From NCBI RefSeq assembly GCF_045038405.1, contig NZ_CP173660.1:2232001-2296000 (forward strand): DNA of 64,000 nucleotides, in the 5' to 3' direction. The stretch's first letter is position 1. Every line of letters starts with the position of its first letter. The translations under genes and the position numbers were made by a program. Shown piece by piece: positions 61,567 to 64,000 of the stretch. The notes below the pieces were generated by a model that worked only from the letters and a program-made list of their open reading frames with translations, was not told the origin of the DNA and made no database searches. This DNA comes from Sellimonas caecigallum. GTDB lineage: Bacteria > Bacillota > Clostridia > Lachnospirales > Lachnospiraceae.

Positions 61567-62454
61567 ATGAAAAATGCAGTTAAGAAAGCAGCTAAAAAGT
61601 TGCTATATGGGCCTTTGTCCCCTATAGCTTTATCTGCCTTTAGCCTAATATCGGATCTAGAATATCGATATTTTAATAGTAAATGGAAAAAGCAAGGTTG
61701 GAAGAAACCAGATCAGGACGAGATTAACTTTGTATGCGAGAATGTAACAGTGATTTACAAATCATTTGAGCGTCAGAAGATGGCAAAGCGCTTGTATGAA
61801 AATTTACAAAGTTATTATCCAGGGATACGAGTAATTATAGCAGATGACAGTTCTGCACCTTTGGATTTGAAAGGGGATTCTCTTGAAGTTCTCCAGCTTC
61901 CATTTAATAGCGGCCTCAGCTATGGATTAAATCGTGCTCTGGAAAAAGTTCAAACGCCTTATGTCATGCGGATGGATGACGATGAACTTCTGACCGTTCG
62001 GACATGCCTGGGAAAACAGATACAGTTCCTCGAAGCTCATCCGGAAATAGATTTGGTTGGCTTTTGTACTTTGACAGCTATTCGATGTATGAATCCGGAC
62101 AAAGAGGTAACCAAATTTACTTGCTTTAGTATGAAGGGAGCGCCAAAGCAGCTTCGTATTCCTCATATGACACAGATCGATGGAAATCATTTTGTGATGG
62201 GGAAAGTGCCAAACCTTTATGTTGCCAGAACAGATAAGGTAAGAGGGGTTGGCTGGGATGATAATATCAGGATGTTGGATCATCAGGATTTCTTCTGGCG
62301 GGCAGCGGGAAATATGGTTTCTGTTATTGCTCTGGGAACAGCGGTATTTCACTATCATAATCCTTTCCAACGACAATATCAGAAATACAGACAGGATGTG
62401 GAAAAGGACAGAGAATATATATCACAAAAGAGAATAGGTAAGTTACAAAAGTAG
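61567..62454 (+). CDS. Glycosyltransferase (GT2-like, divergent)
   Basis: 295 residues. A basic N-terminus (VKKAAKKLLYGPLSPIALSA) precedes the GT-A core: VTVIYKSFERQKMAKRLYENL, IIADDSSAPLD, NSGLSYGLNRALEKVQTPYVMRMDDDELLTVRT with a DDDE donor site, and later RMLDHQDFFWRAAG. Resembles GalNAc-transferase-like bacterial proteins that act on teichoic or capsule polymers. Last transferase of the AT-rich block. Confidence 0.82.
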   Translation: MKNAVKKAAKKLLYGPLSPIALSAFSLISDLEYRYFNSKWKKQGWKKPDQDEINFVCENVTVIYKSFERQKMAKRLYENLQSYYPGIRVIIADDSSAPLDLKGDSLEVLQLPFNSGLSYGLNRALEKVQTPYVMRMDDDELLTVRTCLGKQIQFLEAHPEIDLVGFCTLTAIRCMNPDKEVTKFTCFSMKGAPKQLRIPHMTQIDGNHFVMGKVPNLYVARTDKVRGVGWDDNIRMLDHQDFFWRAAGNMVSVIALGTAVFHYHNPFQRQYQKYRQDVEKDREYISQKRIGKLQK

Positions 62455-62645
62455 AAGAGAGTTCCTGCATACAATATTCAGTACACAGTATGCACGAACG
62501 CGGTTTGCCAGTAGATTACGGGGAAAATTCGGCAAGATGTTAGAAAATCTTTATCATATGTAATCCATGGAATGACGAATGACATGCAGATATAAAAGGA
62601 CAACTTTACAGATAATTACAAATGCACAAAGCGAGGAGGAGTGAA

Positions 62646-63380
62646 ATGTATACAAATATTATTATTAAAGTCATAGAATACAATTCCTTGACAATACTTG
62701 CTTTTAATATATTGGCTATAGTGTGTAATTACCTATATGGGAAAGCGAAGCATCGCAAAAAGGGGAAAAAGGTAAGAATTATATCTCTGTTTATGGGAAT
62801 CGCTTTTTTCACTATAGTGTGCAACAGTATCGGATATGAATTAGGACGTCGACAAACGATAAATCTTATCCTGGTTTTTAATCTGCTTTGTATCTTAGCA
62901 ATTATTCTAACGGCAGGTATATATATTGGTGCAGAAAAAGATGCAAAATACGGGGTCATGCGTTTTTTTGGTACATTTATGTGTGGTTACATGATATGCA
63001 GAATTATATTTTATATAATGAATCGTCAGTCAATTAGTGTAATTATTTCATCGCTTGCTTTAATCATTTTTGGATTATATAGAATATATTTTATGACAGA
63101 AGAGAGTTTAATATTGCGTTTTCGAAAATACAGGAAAGAACTCCATGAAGAAATGGAAGAATTCGATAAAGAACTAGAAGAAAAAGCTCAGAAAAGGATA
63201 GAAACTATGCCGGATTATAATGAGAGCAATAAAAAAGCGAAAGACGAGATTGACTGTGGCTTTACGTATGACGGAGAGTTTGTATTTGTTACCAAGGCAT
63301 TTGTTGATGTATATATGTCCCCAGATGGAAGATATTTTAAGCGTGGATTTGGCGGGAAATTATATGAAGTTTTTAAATAA
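62646..63380 (+). CDS. Hypothetical membrane protein
   Basis: 244 residues from ATG 62646 (GAGGAGG upstream). Five or so helices in the first 150 residues (LTILAFNILAIVCNYLYG, ISLFMGIAFFTIVCNSIGY, LILVFNLLCILAIILTAGIYIG, FGTFMCGYMICRIIF, VIISSLALIIFGLYRIYF), then a charged coiled-coil (about 160-205) and a small C-terminal domain (GFTYDGEFVFVTKAFVDVYM). No family recognised. 191 bases separate it from the last glycosyltransferase, so it may not belong to the locus. Confidence 0.6.
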   Translation: MYTNIIIKVIEYNSLTILAFNILAIVCNYLYGKAKHRKKGKKVRIISLFMGIAFFTIVCNSIGYELGRRQTINLILVFNLLCILAIILTAGIYIGAEKDAKYGVMRFFGTFMCGYMICRIIFYIMNRQSISVIISSLALIIFGLYRIYFMTEESLILRFRKYRKELHEEMEEFDKELEEKAQKRIETMPDYNESNKKAKDEIDCGFTYDGEFVFVTKAFVDVYMSPDGRYFKRGFGGKLYEVFK

Positions 63381-63456
63381 TGCTTCAGGCAGTATAAAAC
63401 AGCTCGGGAATTTATGATAAAATCATAGTATTAAAAAAAAACGGAGGACGAAAGAG

Positions 63457-64000
63457 ATGACGTTATCACAGGAAGATGGACAGTTATATTATAAGCTTTG
63501 GATGCCGCTGCTTGATTTCGTAAACAGAACATATGGGGTAAACAAAAAATTGAAAAGTATGGCGGAAGCAAAAAATCTGGATCCTGTAGAAGTAAAAGAA
63601 GTTGCAAATAAACTTTGGTCAGAGATAGCGATCATAGACCGGTACATAAAAGAAAACCCGGAACTCCCGCAGGAACATAAGGACATTATTCAGGGGTGGA
63701 AACGGAGGATCCAGGGAAAGTTTATCATGGAACGGCATCTGAAAAAGGGTACAATCTTTATATCCATGGAGGATGAACAAGTATACCAGGTCAGCGGTAT
63801 TATATCGAGCTGGGAAGAAATGTTTTACGGGGCGCCGATGCCTCTGATAGTCGAGGCAACGTTTATTCCATTCCGTGATGTGATCATATCAGACGGACTT
63901 GTTATGCCATACAACATCATGATCGGAGGCGGAATGAAACGGACGCTTAAGGATGTGTATATGGCTGCGAAAAAGAGTGGACAGATCCATCGTTCTCTTT
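63457..64000 (+). CDS. Hypothetical protein, truncated by window end
   Basis: The frame is open from ATG 63457 (ACGGAGGAC upstream) to the last base, 181 residues visible. The start MTLSQEDGQLYYKLWMPLLD and the segment DRYIKENPELPQEHKDIIQGW are acidic and helical; the middle (GTIFISMEDEQVYQVSGIIS, then MPLIVEATFIPF) looks beta-rich and soluble. There is no signal peptide or membrane helix. I do not recognise the family. Base composition is nearer to the first half of the window, so it is probably outside the exchanged block. Confidence 0.75.
   Translation, partial: MTLSQEDGQLYYKLWMPLLDFVNRTYGVNKKLKSMAEAKNLDPVEVKEVANKLWSEIAIIDRYIKENPELPQEHKDIIQGWKRRIQGKFIMERHLKKGTIFISMEDEQVYQVSGIISSWEEMFYGAPMPLIVEATFIPFRDVIISDGLVMPYNIMIGGGMKRTLKDVYMAAKKSGQIHRSL

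Noticed and set aside
45563..63456. Integrase, tRNA or direct-repeat attachment sites bounding the AT-rich block
   Set aside because: None could be seen at either edge; exchange by homologous recombination is more likely than site-specific integration.
1..64000. CRISPR arrays, tRNA or rRNA genes
   Set aside because: No regularly spaced repeats and no tRNA- or rRNA-like sequence recognised by eye; a dedicated scan (tRNAscan-SE, Infernal) would be needed to exclude small structured RNAs.

Overview
The window looks like a chromosomal segment of an anaerobic, spore-forming Firmicute, most likely a gut Lachnospiraceae. The evidence is the order argR-recN-spoIVB-spo0A, a group-B-like [FeFe] hydrogenase, an oxaloacetate/methylmalonyl-CoA decarboxylase-type sodium-pump operon, strong AGGAGG ribosome binding sites with some GTG and TTG starts, and a Gram-positive style (Wzz + separate BY-kinase + LCP) surface polysaccharide locus. 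Nothing was searched against databases; all family calls are from motif recognition.

Layout: 1-4138 is the conserved argR/recN/spoIVB/spo0A block. 4205-9599 holds glgA and then a compact methionine group: metF, a free-standing MetH reactivation-domain protein, and a metH that lacks that domain. 9676-14204 has an [FeFe] hydrogenase-like protein, alaS and rpsU. 14329-16462 is a CmpB-like membrane protein followed by a decayed regulatory/ABC operon: a frameshifted and internally deleted response regulator, then the tail of what looks like an ABC permease, then an intact histidine kinase. 16575-22063 carries a D,D-carboxypeptidase, a HAD phosphatase, a membrane-anchored phosphoesterase, scpA-scpB and a DAHP synthase. 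22216-27938 has a second D,D-carboxypeptidase, a REP-associated (Y1/HUH) transposase gene flanked by REP-like hairpins, and two minus-strand genes (M24 aminopeptidase P, POT peptide transporter). After a ~1 kb gap with no gene I can support, 28968-34200 is a five-gene biotin-dependent carboxyltransferase / Na+ pump operon.

34493-63380 is a large surface-polysaccharide locus. Its first part (34493-45562) is conserved-looking and of ordinary base composition: Wzz, an LCP ligase, a sortase-type surface protein, CpsD kinase, then an RpiR regulator, HI0933-like flavoprotein, cmk, second LCP protein and a coiled-coil membrane protein, then a CapD/FlaA1-type dehydratase and the priming glycosyl-phosphate transferase. 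Its second part (45747-63380) is clearly more AT-rich and looks like the variable, horizontally exchanged cassette: about ten glycosyltransferases, an EpsG/Wzy-type polymerase, a Wzx flippase, a polysaccharide pyruvyl transferase, an FrhB-like Fe-S protein, and DUF1919- and DUF6625-like proteins. A partial unknown gene of more normal composition ends the window.

The most interesting structure outside the genes is a family of near-identical hairpins (GGGGACGTGTTCC - 8 nt - GGAACACGTCCCC) at 2097, 22060, 23592 and 24514, each placed just after the 3' end of a gene, with two of them bracketing the transposase gene. A collapsed palindrome (CGGGGACGTCCCCG) at 28012 may be a deletion derivative.
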